This document shows positions 18,738 through 27,149 of a stretch of 64,000 nucleotides of DNA, one piece after another. A model generated the notes under the pieces. That model had not been told where the DNA came from. It ran no database searches and was given only the letters and a program-made list of their open reading frames with translations. Made by a program: the position numbers and the translations under genes. How positions within the stretch are numbered: the first letter of the stretch is position 1; the number at the start of each line of letters is the position of its first letter. The DNA comes from CAZEBW01 sp964510205. Its GTDB lineage: Bacteria; Chloroflexota; Anaerolineae; VGOG01. Location of the stretch: positions 28,484 to 92,483 of the forward strand of contig CAZEBW010000004.1 in assembly GCA_964510205.1 (NCBI GenBank), given 5' to 3'.

Positions 18738-21080
18738 TTATTTGACTCGTACTTTGCTCAACAGCACGCGGTCGTCCAGCAGCCGCCCGCCCTCCCCCAC
18801 GATTCTCAGGCGGTCGCCTGTCTCCGCCAGGTAGAAGCCTATCTCGACGTCGTACACGTCGGCGGGAGTGTCGGCATAGATGGTAAGTTCGTATTCGTCC
18901 ACTATCGTCTGGCCGGGCTGCCAAGTCGAAGTGGGGGACTTGCCGTCCAGGGGCCAGCTATCCTCTTGGGCCCAGATGCGGTTCTCTTCTCCCAAAACGT
19001 GGGTGAACACGGAGTAGTCTTCTTTCATGTCAGCCAGCCCCTGCCAGTAGAGGGTCAGGTGGATGGTCTCGCCGGGCGCGGCCGTCCGTCGGTCCATATC
19101 GTATCCGACGAGGGCGATCTTGTTTGCGAAGTTGAAGTGGACGGGGTTGGGCGCCTCTGCTTCAGCTCGGGGCAGGATCTCGAATTGGTGGAAGCGGACG
19201 TTGTCGCCCAGGGCCTCTCCATTGGGAGCGTAGGCCGACAGCCGCTCCCCGGTGTCGAAGTTGTAGAGTCCCACGGCCAGTTGGGCTTGGTTGGGGGCGA
19301 AGGCCGTCTCTGGCAGGATGAGGACGTAGCGGTTGGCGATGGCCTCTCCTGGCGACCAGAGGCTGGTGGGATAGAGGCCCTGTCCGGGGTACATGTCTCG
19401 TTGGGCGACGATGAGCTCGGTTTGGTCGAGCAGGTGGACGAAGGTGCTGTAGTTCTCGTTCATTTCGGCCAGGGCTTGCCAGTAGAGGGTGACCTCCAGT
19501 GAATCGCCAGGTTTCAGGTGACTGGGTATTGGGTATTGGGTATTGGGTATTGCGTAGCCTAGCAGCTTGATCACTTCGCCGAAGGAGACGTCGAGGCGGT
19601 TGGGGATGGCCGCGATCTCTGCTGGTGAGAGGGGTTGGGGTTTGGCGTAGGCGGGGGCGATGTAGCGGAAGGGGGTGGCGGCGGCGATGATGAACATCAG
19701 GCTGCCCAGCAGGCAGGCCAGCGTTTTGGTGTAAGCGAAGCGGCGGTTTTTGTAAGCGAAGCGACGGCGTCGGGGCACGAACTGGCTCAGGCCCAAGAAG
19801 AGCAGGATGGAGAGGGCCGAGATAGCTGAAAAGACCAGTCGCCCTTGAGAGGACCAGGTCAGCAGCGCCCAGCGGATCAGGGATATGAACACGATGGCCG
19901 GCCAGGCCAGCAGCAGCGCTACTTTGATCCAGGCCTCTGGCCGTGGTTTGTCTCCAATCAATTTGCGAATCAGGAAGGCGATCACCCCCAGGGCGGCTGC
20001 TATGGCCATGAGATTCAGCAGGTCGTAGACCCAGGCATCCATGGGCACGTTCACCCCGCCGAACAGGCCCCAGTACGACATGGCGAAGCCCTCACGCTCC
20101 CCCCACAATTGACGGAGGGTGGCGGGCGGGTGGCGCCGGCCCAGAATGTCCAGGAACACGTTTAGCCCCAGGGGGTCGCCGTAGAGCTTCCAATTCCTGA
20201 CAAACCACCAGCCTGACAGGAGTGCAGCCAGACCCACCACGATGAGGCCGCCTTGCAGGAGAGTTCGCCAGGAGCGTTGACGGTAAGCAGCGTAGGCGAC
20301 GGTCAGGCCCGCCAGCGCCAGGAGACCGATGGCGCTCTCTTTGGTCAGGATGGCCAATCCTATGACCAGCCCCAGCCATGCCCAATCGCGGTTTGCGGTT
20401 TGCGGTTTGCGATTTGCGATTTGTGGTTTGCGATTTGTGATTTTGACCATCATCAGCAGGGCCAGGCTGCACAAGGGCACCACCAAGTTGTCGTTGTTGA
20501 TCGCGCCGCTGACGAACAGGAACATGGGAGTGAAGGCGTTGACGGCGGCTGCGCCCAGGGCCAAGTCCTCGCGGCCGGGGAAGATCTCCAGAGCGAGCAG
20601 GTAAGTCAGCAGCACCGTGGCCGCTCCCATCAACACCGAGAGGAAGCGTATGAGGTGCACGGCCAGGGCCGTCCCATGCCAGGGGAAGGCCTCTTGTTCG
20701 GAGTGTATGACCAAATTGGTGTTGCCGTCGGCGGTCAGCACGCCGTTATCCACGTGGGGGTTGGGCCATAACAGGGGCGGCTGGCCGTGGTAGGCGTCGT
20801 CGGTGTCAATCCAGAAAGTGGCCAGGGCGCCCAGGGCGTAGTACAGGGGCGGCTGGCTCCCCTCCTGCCGCCAGGGCTGATCAATGCCGGGATCCTGCAC
20901 GGGTAGACCGTGGCCGTCCGCCAGGTGCTTGACGAAGGGGTAGTGCCACAACTCGTCGGAGGCCTCGAAGATGGGTGTGACTACGCTGTAGGCAACGCCC
21001 AGGGCGATAAACGTGGCCAGGATGAGGGCGATGGCTAAAGGTTGTAGGTTGTAGGTTCTAGATTTTAGGGTTGCGTTCAT
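18738..21080 (-). CDS. GT39-like membrane glycosyltransferase with two C-terminal beta modules
   Basis: The 780-residue paralogue has FEASDELWHYPF near residue 47, GSQPPLYY, about ten membrane segments and two modules with FVHLL/FTHVL, PTSLW/PTSTW and DxxTGERL/AETGDRL signatures, ending DRVLLSKVRVK. Heptad-encoded peptides are visible: the N-terminal LKSRTYNLQPL, NRKPQIANRKPQTANRD near 230 (20388-20445) and IPNTQYPIPS between membrane part and modules. RRFAYKNRRFAYTK near 445 comes from two GTAAGCGAAGCG repeats (19730-19765). The ATG overlaps the stop of the previous gene by ATGA. Confidence 0.8.
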   Translation of the reverse strand: MNATLKSRTYNLQPLAIALILATFIALGVAYSVVTPIFEASDELWHYPFVKHLADGHGLPVQDPGIDQPWRQEGSQPPLYYALGALATFWIDTDDAYHGQPPLLWPNPHVDNGVLTADGNTNLVIHSEQEAFPWHGTALAVHLIRFLSVLMGAATVLLTYLLALEIFPGREDLALGAAAVNAFTPMFLFVSGAINNDNLVVPLCSLALLMMVKITNRKPQIANRKPQTANRDWAWLGLVIGLAILTKESAIGLLALAGLTVAYAAYRQRSWRTLLQGGLIVVGLAALLSGWWFVRNWKLYGDPLGLNVFLDILGRRHPPATLRQLWGEREGFAMSYWGLFGGVNVPMDAWVYDLLNLMAIAAALGVIAFLIRKLIGDKPRPEAWIKVALLLAWPAIVFISLIRWALLTWSSQGRLVFSAISALSILLFLGLSQFVPRRRRFAYKNRRFAYTKTLACLLGSLMFIIAAATPFRYIAPAYAKPQPLSPAEIAAIPNRLDVSFGEVIKLLGYAIPNTQYPIPSHLKPGDSLEVTLYWQALAEMNENYSTFVHLLDQTELIVAQRDMYPGQGLYPTSLWSPGEAIANRYVLILPETAFAPNQAQLAVGLYNFDTGERLSAYAPNGEALGDNVRFHQFEILPRAEAEAPNPVHFNFANKIALVGYDMDRRTAAPGETIHLTLYWQGLADMKEDYSVFTHVLGEENRIWAQEDSWPLDGKSPTSTWQPGQTIVDEYELTIYADTPADVYDVEIGFYLAETGDRLRIVGEGGRLLDDRVLLSKVRVK
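19523..19555. repeat. Heptad array, GGGTATT words, inside a GT39-like gene
   Basis: Four GGGTATT words, read in frame as an IPNTQYPIP linker. Confidence 0.7.
20388..20445. repeat. Heptad array, GCGGTTT/GCGATTT words, inside a GT39-like gene
   Basis: About eight 7-bp words read as the repeated peptide NRKPQ/NRKPQT in a loop between membrane segments. Confidence 0.75.
21036..21075. repeat. Heptad array, GGTTGTA words, at a GT39-like N-terminus
   Basis: GGTTGTA, GGTTGTA, GGTTCTA and related words encode the LKSRTYNLQPL start of the gene at 18738-21080. Confidence 0.65.
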
Positions 21081-24000
21081 TGCACTTGCACCTTGCTCAA
21101 CAGAATGCGGTCGCCGGGCAAAGGTTCGCCCTGTTCATCGAAAGCGGGAAGTCGCTGCATGGTCTCCAAATCGTACATCCCCACTTCGATCTGGTACTCG
21201 CCGGCCGGTGCGGCCGCGTCCACGATGATCTCGTATTCGTCTACCACGACCTCGCCGGGAAGCCAGCTCGTCGTCGGATGCGCGCCCCTCATGGGAAGGT
21301 TATCTTTTTGCCCCCAGGTGCGATTCTGGGCGTCTACGAGGTGGGTGAAGACGGTGTAGCTGGTCTCCATTTCTTGCTGTAAGCGAAGCGGCGCTTGCCA
21401 GTAGAGGGTGAGGTGCAGCGTGCCGCCTGGCTTCACGGTGGTCTTGTCGAGATCGTAGCCGAGGAAGGCCACCTTGTCAGCCAGGTTCGCTCGCAAGGGA
21501 TGTTGGATGTCGGTGGGCGCGGTGAAAAGCCGCTCAGGGGCGATTACCGACAATGTCGCCAGAGGTTGGAAGTCGGAAGTTGGAGATTGGAGGTTGGAAG
21601 GTTGAATTTTGAAGTTTAAGCTTTGCTCGCCCGTTGGAGCAGCGGCATCAACCGCCAGGTCGTATTGGCCGCGAATGACCTCGCCTTCCTTCCAGCGGCT
21701 GGTGGGGTATTCTTCGTTGGCCAATGGGAACTCTCCCCTGGCCCAAACGTTTCCCGTGCTGTCTTGCATCTGTAGATGAAGGCGGTAGTCGCTTTCCATC
21801 GAGCGCAGCGCCCGCCAGAAGAGCGCGGCTCGCATTGTCTCCCCCGCCCGCGCTTCGGTGGACGACAGGTCGTAGCCCAGGAGTTCCACCTGGCCGTCGA
21901 AGTCGTGACGCAGGGGGTGGGGGATGGCCAGCTCCTCGATGGTCGGCGGCACGCTGGGGCTGGCTACGGCGACTGTCCCCAAGGCGTACTCCGTACCCGC
22001 TGGCGCGTTCCTTTCGTCCAAGATGCGCAGGCTTTGCAGCGTGTCCACATCATAAACGACCAGCTCCACTTGATAGCGGCCCGGCGGGATGCCAGGCAGC
22101 AGGGAGAGGGTATGATGCCTCTCCACGATCCCGCCCACCTCCCAGGCATAGGTCGCCAGGCCGTCTTCGTTCTCCAGCCATTCGTCTGTTTGGCTCCAAA
22201 GGCGCCCCTGTTCGTCCACCAGGCGGAGGGAGAGGGCGTAGCCCTCCTGCATCTGCGCCTGGGTCTCCCACCGAAGGGCGACCCCCAACTGCTTTCTGTA
22301 CTCGATGATGTCCCCGGTGAAGCCGTGGCCCGTCAGCCGCAAGCGGTTGCCGAAATTGACGTTAGCCTGGACCTGGATGGGGCTCAAATCCAGGTCCAGA
22401 GGAGAGGTGAGGAGATAGCGAGAGACGGTGGTATGGGGAAGGGCCTCTCGGCCGATGAGCAGGGCATGGGTATTCAGTTGGTAACTGATCCAATTGCCCA
22501 TATCGCTTTCTGGGTAGGCCACGTACCATAGCTGTCGGGGCGCGGCGGACTCTGTTAGCTTGTCGGTCATGTCGGTCCAGCCCTGGCTATCGGAGACGAC
22601 GTAGTAGGTCAGCGGCCCTTGATAATGCTTGACGAAGGGCGAGTCGGCGTCGAGCAGCACGACGTCGTCCGGCTGAGCCTGGCTCTCCAAATAGGCGATC
22701 AGCTCTTGGTAGTAAGTGTTGGGATAGATCCAGGCGTAGTCCACGCCGCGAATCTTGACCACGTGCTCTGGCTGCTGTTGACCGTGGAGAGCCGCTGTGA
22801 CGGGCGAGTCTTGCTGCACATCGCTGACGTAGAGCACGGCGTAATCGGCGGTAGCTGTGTTGTGCTCCGTCAGTGCTTCCGTCTGGCCCTTGAACAGGGG
22901 GGCGAACCCTGGGATGTCCCAGGTGGCAACGCGAAGGTCTGTTGCATTCTCCTTTTGATTCAAATATCTGGCCGCCAGATCCATGCCCTCGCCCCAGCCC
23001 GCGGGCAGGATTTGGATGGCTCTGGATGTGCCGCCCAGCAGGGGGTTGGCGTAGGCCAGATAGTAGGGATGGTAGGGCAAGGCGAGAGCAGCCTGGAGGA
23101 GCACCACTAAGCTCAGAGCCAGCTCGATCCCCCATCTCCAATGCCTGGATAGGAAGGCTTCGATGAAATAGACCCACCCAACAGCGGCCAGGATGTCAAG
23201 GGCCAGAAAGGCGGGCAATAGATACCGCTCGAACTTCTTGGCCCCCACGGCCAGAGTGATCGTGACCAGGGAAACGTAGACGAGCAGGGCGAGTACCTCG
23301 AACCACTTCGAACCTCTTTTCTTTACGATGGCCCAAAATGCTGCTGCCAGTAGGCCCAGCCAGACGAGGGGCGTCGTCCTGAAGAGCAGGCTGAAGGGAT
23401 AGAACCAGGGGCCTGGGTCGGAGACGGACTGACCGAGGAAGAAGTTGACGGGGTGAGGGGTGGCGGCGAAGCGGTGGGCGAGTCCGAAGGTGCCGCGCAG
23501 GGTCTCGACGGGAGAGACCCACATAGCTGGCCAAAGGGCCACAAAAGCGATAACCGCTACCATGCACCACACCGAGAGGGACCGTAGCGAACTGAAAATC
23601 GGCTTGGCCCACGCCTGCCCTGAGCCTTGTCCTGAGGCCGCTTCGCCTACAGTCGAAGCGTGTCGCCGGAGGATTGCCGACTTCGTGAGACCCTCGAAGC
23701 TGAGCAAAAGGGCGGCGAAGGGTAGCAGAGCGAAGGCGGTGGCCTTGGTCAGAAAGGCCAGGCCGGCTAGGCACCCTGAGAGGCCGAGGTAAACAAGGGA
23801 GCGATTATGCCTCAGGTAGACGAGAAGGCTCAGGACGGACAGGATCATCAGGTTGGCCGCCGCCCCGTCGGTGTGGAAGACTCGCGAATGGGCCAGGTGG
23901 AAGGGGTCGAAGCAAATCAAGAGCGCGGCCAGGAGGGCCACCCTCCCCCCGAAGAGTTTCCTGGTCAGGAGGTATACCCCCACCGCGCTCGCTGCGCCGA

Positions 24001-24382
24001 GGAGAACGAGTGGGAGCTTGGCTGCCACCAGGAAGAGGGCCAGGCGGCGCAGGGCAGCTACGTTGTACAAATCAAGCGTGGCTAGCTGTTGCAGCCAGTT
24101 CCACTCGGCCGCCCCTTGCCCCAGCAGGAGCTGGCCGGCTGCCCCCAAAGCCCCGGCCCACATGATGGTCACCCCAGGCGCCCCCACCTGGAAGGTATCG
24201 GCGAAGCGCCCGCTCTCTATGGCAGAGAGGAAGCGGAGCGAGCGGTAGACCCACATTGGCTCGTCCCAGGTGATGAAGGTGTTGAGGGCCAGGATGCGGG
24301 GCAGCAAGGCCAAAACGAAAAGGCCCAGGCAGATGAGCGTTTGTCGCTTCTTGTTACGAAATCGCATTCGCCGCTGGCTCAT
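21077..24382 (-). CDS. Large GT39/PMT-like glycosyltransferase with three C-terminal beta modules
   Basis: Start at ATG 24382, behind CGGAG, giving about 1101 residues. The membrane half has the classical GT39 opening (FITWDEPMWVYRSLRF near 38) and a DxxH-like FDPFHLAHSRVFHTD loop. A middle soluble region (about 480-660) is followed by three tandem beta modules, each with an (L/I)xHPL start, LLGYDL, YWxA and PTSRW/PTTSW signatures, ending DRILLSKVQVQ. Insertions from repeats are visible: HASTVGEAASGQGSG near 243 and PSNLQSPTSDFQPLA (21563-21622, heptads) in module two. It leads the block of GT39-like genes after the flippase-like gene. Confidence 0.82.
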   Translation of the reverse strand: MSQRRMRFRNKKRQTLICLGLFVLALLPRILALNTFITWDEPMWVYRSLRFLSAIESGRFADTFQVGAPGVTIMWAGALGAAGQLLLGQGAAEWNWLQQLATLDLYNVAALRRLALFLVAAKLPLVLLGAASAVGVYLLTRKLFGGRVALLAALLICFDPFHLAHSRVFHTDGAAANLMILSVLSLLVYLRHNRSLVYLGLSGCLAGLAFLTKATAFALLPFAALLLSFEGLTKSAILRRHASTVGEAASGQGSGQAWAKPIFSSLRSLSVWCMVAVIAFVALWPAMWVSPVETLRGTFGLAHRFAATPHPVNFFLGQSVSDPGPWFYPFSLLFRTTPLVWLGLLAAAFWAIVKKRGSKWFEVLALLVYVSLVTITLAVGAKKFERYLLPAFLALDILAAVGWVYFIEAFLSRHWRWGIELALSLVVLLQAALALPYHPYYLAYANPLLGGTSRAIQILPAGWGEGMDLAARYLNQKENATDLRVATWDIPGFAPLFKGQTEALTEHNTATADYAVLYVSDVQQDSPVTAALHGQQQPEHVVKIRGVDYAWIYPNTYYQELIAYLESQAQPDDVVLLDADSPFVKHYQGPLTYYVVSDSQGWTDMTDKLTESAAPRQLWYVAYPESDMGNWISYQLNTHALLIGREALPHTTVSRYLLTSPLDLDLSPIQVQANVNFGNRLRLTGHGFTGDIIEYRKQLGVALRWETQAQMQEGYALSLRLVDEQGRLWSQTDEWLENEDGLATYAWEVGGIVERHHTLSLLPGIPPGRYQVELVVYDVDTLQSLRILDERNAPAGTEYALGTVAVASPSVPPTIEELAIPHPLRHDFDGQVELLGYDLSSTEARAGETMRAALFWRALRSMESDYRLHLQMQDSTGNVWARGEFPLANEEYPTSRWKEGEVIRGQYDLAVDAAAPTGEQSLNFKIQPSNLQSPTSDFQPLATLSVIAPERLFTAPTDIQHPLRANLADKVAFLGYDLDKTTVKPGGTLHLTLYWQAPLRLQQEMETSYTVFTHLVDAQNRTWGQKDNLPMRGAHPTTSWLPGEVVVDEYEIIVDAAAPAGEYQIEVGMYDLETMQRLPAFDEQGEPLPGDRILLSKVQVQ
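21563..21622. repeat. Heptad array, GGAAGTT/GGAGATT words, inside the large GT39-like gene
   Basis: Seven-bp words GGTTGGA/AGTCGGA/AGTTGGA and relatives, followed by TTGAATT/TTGAAGT words, encode a linker in the second beta module. Confidence 0.65.
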
Positions 24383-24430
24383 TTTCAACTCCGAGGTAAT
24401 GCGTTTCTCCCGCTATTCTTGTGCCTGCTC

Positions 24431-25456
24431 TCAATCTGGCTCTGCGGTGAGGGCTGAGCTCTCAACGGCAGCCTCGTGCGAAGCGCCTGCCCGCTCAATC
24501 AACTCAAATCCTTCCCGCGAGAGATAGAAGTAGCCCAAGGCCAGGGGGAGTATGTGAGTGGCCCGAAAAAGGAGGGCGAAGGCTAGTGCATCGCTCCTGT
24601 CGGCGGAGAAGACCGCGAGTATGCCGGCGAAAACGAATTCCAGAGTACCCACTTTGCCAGGCAGAGCCGGGACGAGGCTTGCCAAGTTGAAGATGACCAG
24701 CAGAAGGACATAGATGTATCCGGACAGGGATATGCCTAACGAGGCGCCGGTCAGAAGAAAGGTGATCAGCATAAGAGACCAAGCCGAAAACGATAGAAGG
24801 ACTGAGAGCGCCATCCCTCTTCCCTCTTTCAAAATCAACATCCCTTTGCTGAAGGAGGCCAACAGGTTCTTGGCTTTGGAGGCCAGAGAGGGAGAGATTT
24901 TGGCCAACCCCGTGGTCAGCAGATGGGTGATGTCTTCCCCTCGGTGATACCAGCTCGCCAGGAGAAGGAGGCCGACGGCAAATAGAAGGCCGGCCAGACC
25001 ACCCACGTACATGATCCAGTCGGGCAGCGGGAAAAGACGGAGGAGCACCAGCAGGCCAAAGAGTAGAATCAGCACATCGAGCATCCTCTCCACGACGATG
25101 GTCGCCAGAACCGTGCTGGTCCGCAGGCTTTCCCCTCTTGCCAGCGCGAAAGCGCGCAACAACTCGCCCGATTGGACGGGTAGAAAGTAGTTGCCGAAAT
25201 AACCAATCAAAATCCTGGGCAGCAGAATGCGGACCCTCAAATCCTTAACCGGCCTGAGAAGATACTTCCAACGGGCGGCTCGCAAGCCGAAAGCCCCCAG
25301 GCGAAGCAAATTGGCCAGAACCAGATAGGAGTAGTCAGCTCCTCGCAGGGCCAACGCGAGCTTTCCCGCCTCGATATTTCTCACGACCAGGAACAATAGG
25401 AGAAGGCTGATTCCAGTTCCGATCAGCAGCCGATATCTTTTCACCGTCAACCCCAA
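24431..25456 (-). CDS. Flippase-like membrane protein (UPF0104 / LPG synthase TM family)
   Basis: The ~340-residue integral membrane protein has about eight hydrophobic segments and the family signature RAARWKYLL near 60, followed by GYFGNYFLPVQSGELLRAF. Related proteins are the membrane part of lysylphosphatidylglycerol synthase and the archaeal AglD-type proteins; this one lacks the aminoacyl-transferase part. Between phosphodiesterase-like and GT39-like genes it fits lipid-linked glycan transport or modification. The start is uncertain: TTG at 25456 overlaps the upstream gene, and a GTG at 25444 is an alternative. Confidence 0.75.
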   Translation of the reverse strand: MGLTVKRYRLLIGTGISLLLLFLVVRNIEAGKLALALRGADYSYLVLANLLRLGAFGLRAARWKYLLRPVKDLRVRILLPRILIGYFGNYFLPVQSGELLRAFALARGESLRTSTVLATIVVERMLDVLILLFGLLVLLRLFPLPDWIMYVGGLAGLLFAVGLLLLASWYHRGEDITHLLTTGLAKISPSLASKAKNLLASFSKGMLILKEGRGMALSVLLSFSAWSLMLITFLLTGASLGISLSGYIYVLLLVIFNLASLVPALPGKVGTLEFVFAGILAVFSADRSDALAFALLFRATHILPLALGYFYLSREGFELIERAGASHEAAVESSALTAEPD

Positions 25457-27135
25457 TACCCCAGCCCTTTGAGCCTCTCCTCGATCAACGCGCTATCTTC
25501 CTGGGAATAGGCGCCAGCCTGGCCTCCCCGTTCCTCAGGGGCCTCGGTGTAGAGCACAGGATTGGAGACAAGAAAATCTTCCTGGAGGGCTTCTTTTAGC
25601 ACTTTCCCATCCATGTCCACAGGCACGGGCAGACCCAGCAGATGTAGGATGGTGGGAGCGACGTCTATGATCTGCGCTCCCGTGATGGTCTCGTTCTCTC
25701 TGATGCCGTCACCCATCAGGGCAATCAAGCCGTTCATCCTATGGTCGCCGGAATTGCCGAAGACATCCTCGATGATATGACGGGACGCAAACTCCAATAT
25801 GCCCAGTGGCTTATATCTCATGTCCCTAGCTATAAAGGAGATATCGGGGGCTTTGTCAACGTATGGGCCATTGTAGAACTCTTCTTTGGTCAAGATCTCG
25901 CCGATAATCTTCTCACCAGTCTGAGGATCTCTAAACTGGCGCAAATCATGTACGATTTTATCCCGAAGCTCCTCGTATTCGCGGCCAGGCTCGACAATGC
26001 CCTGGGGCTCCCTACCTTTGAGATTGATGAAGATCTGACCGTAGTTGCCTCTGGAATAGGCCCTTGTTGTGGACCAGTCCACCGACGACATGGAGAGGAA
26101 CATGGCTTTCAGCAGACGAATCAGTTTGTGGCGTTGAACCAACCCGCCGGAAAGCCTCAATTTGGCCAGACCGAGCTCCATAGCCAGCCTGTATAGGAGA
26201 CCGGGGGTGAACCCTCTGCTGAAAAGGGCGTACTTGGCCTTGGTGATGAAATCCTGTTTCAACCTTAAATAGCCTGACTCCATCAGCCAGATGTTGAAGT
26301 TGACGAATTTGTGAATAGGCCCAAAGCCATGATCAGACATTAAGATCACCACGGTCTCGTCGCCCGCGCTCTGAATCAACTGTTGCAGGCCGGCATCCAC
26401 CTCCTTGAGAAAGGACATGATCCGACCCTCGAATTTCGCCGCCTCACTGTGGTTGTGCTTGGGATGGGTGGGATCGAAGATGTGCCACAGTTCGTGTTGG
26501 AGCCGATCCATGCCCGAGAAATGCACCATGAAGAAATCCCAATCGTAGTGCTCGAGAAGGTAGCGGCTCGTGTTAAGCCTGTACTCGAAAACCTGAAAGA
26601 GTTCCTCGATGACATGGCCGACTCGCCCTGGGCTGTAGACCTCGGTGTGCAGCAGGCGGTACTTTCCAAACTTCCTCTCCAGCTCGGGTATCAAAGTCTT
26701 GGGGTAGGAAAAGCGCCTATCTCCGGGCGGCGTCAGCATGCCGCTTATGAGGAAACCATTGACCTGGCGCGGTGGATAGGTGACCGGCACATTGACCGTT
26801 CCTACCTTCTTACCCGCCTCGCTCACCAGGTCCCAGATCGCCTGACCGCTGCACATGTCGGCGCTGACGGGCTCTCGATCGAAGCTCTCTCCGTGGCGAA
26901 GGAGGAATTCGAAAACCCCATGTTTGCCGGGGTTTTTGCCCGTCATGAAGGACGCCCAGGCGGCTGCCGTCACGGGGGGAAAGACGGTGTGCAATTCACC
27001 TGCTGCCCCATTCTCAAGCATCTTTCTCAGAACAGGGAGGTGGCCCTCCTTAATCAAGGGGTTGAGCAAATCCAAAGTCGCCCCATCGAGGCCGATGACC
27101 AAGACCCTGCGATGATTCACGTTCTCCTCTTTCAA
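25447..27135 (-). CDS. Type I phosphodiesterase / nucleotide pyrophosphatase family protein
   Basis: About 560 residues of the alkaline-phosphatase superfamily. The N-terminal metal and nucleophile region reads VIGLDGATLDLL, then PVTAAAWASFMTGKNPGKHGVFEF, where a Thr/Ser of the ASFMTGKNP stretch is the likely nucleophile. ILMSDHGFGP near 280 and SGDHRMNG near 480 give the other metal ligands. It should hydrolyse a phosphodiester or phosphate ester; no signal peptide is seen. TTG at 27135 or GTG at 27120 could start it; AGAGGAG sits between them and favours the GTG. Paralogue of the gene just upstream. Confidence 0.8.
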   Translation of the reverse strand: MKEENVNHRRVLVIGLDGATLDLLNPLIKEGHLPVLRKMLENGAAGELHTVFPPVTAAAWASFMTGKNPGKHGVFEFLLRHGESFDREPVSADMCSGQAIWDLVSEAGKKVGTVNVPVTYPPRQVNGFLISGMLTPPGDRRFSYPKTLIPELERKFGKYRLLHTEVYSPGRVGHVIEELFQVFEYRLNTSRYLLEHYDWDFFMVHFSGMDRLQHELWHIFDPTHPKHNHSEAAKFEGRIMSFLKEVDAGLQQLIQSAGDETVVILMSDHGFGPIHKFVNFNIWLMESGYLRLKQDFITKAKYALFSRGFTPGLLYRLAMELGLAKLRLSGGLVQRHKLIRLLKAMFLSMSSVDWSTTRAYSRGNYGQIFINLKGREPQGIVEPGREYEELRDKIVHDLRQFRDPQTGEKIIGEILTKEEFYNGPYVDKAPDISFIARDMRYKPLGILEFASRHIIEDVFGNSGDHRMNGLIALMGDGIRENETITGAQIIDVAPTILHLLGLPVPVDMDGKVLKEALQEDFLVSNPVLYTEAPEERGGQAGAYSQEDSALIEERLKGLGYWG

Positions 27136-27149
27136 ATCAGATCAATCTC

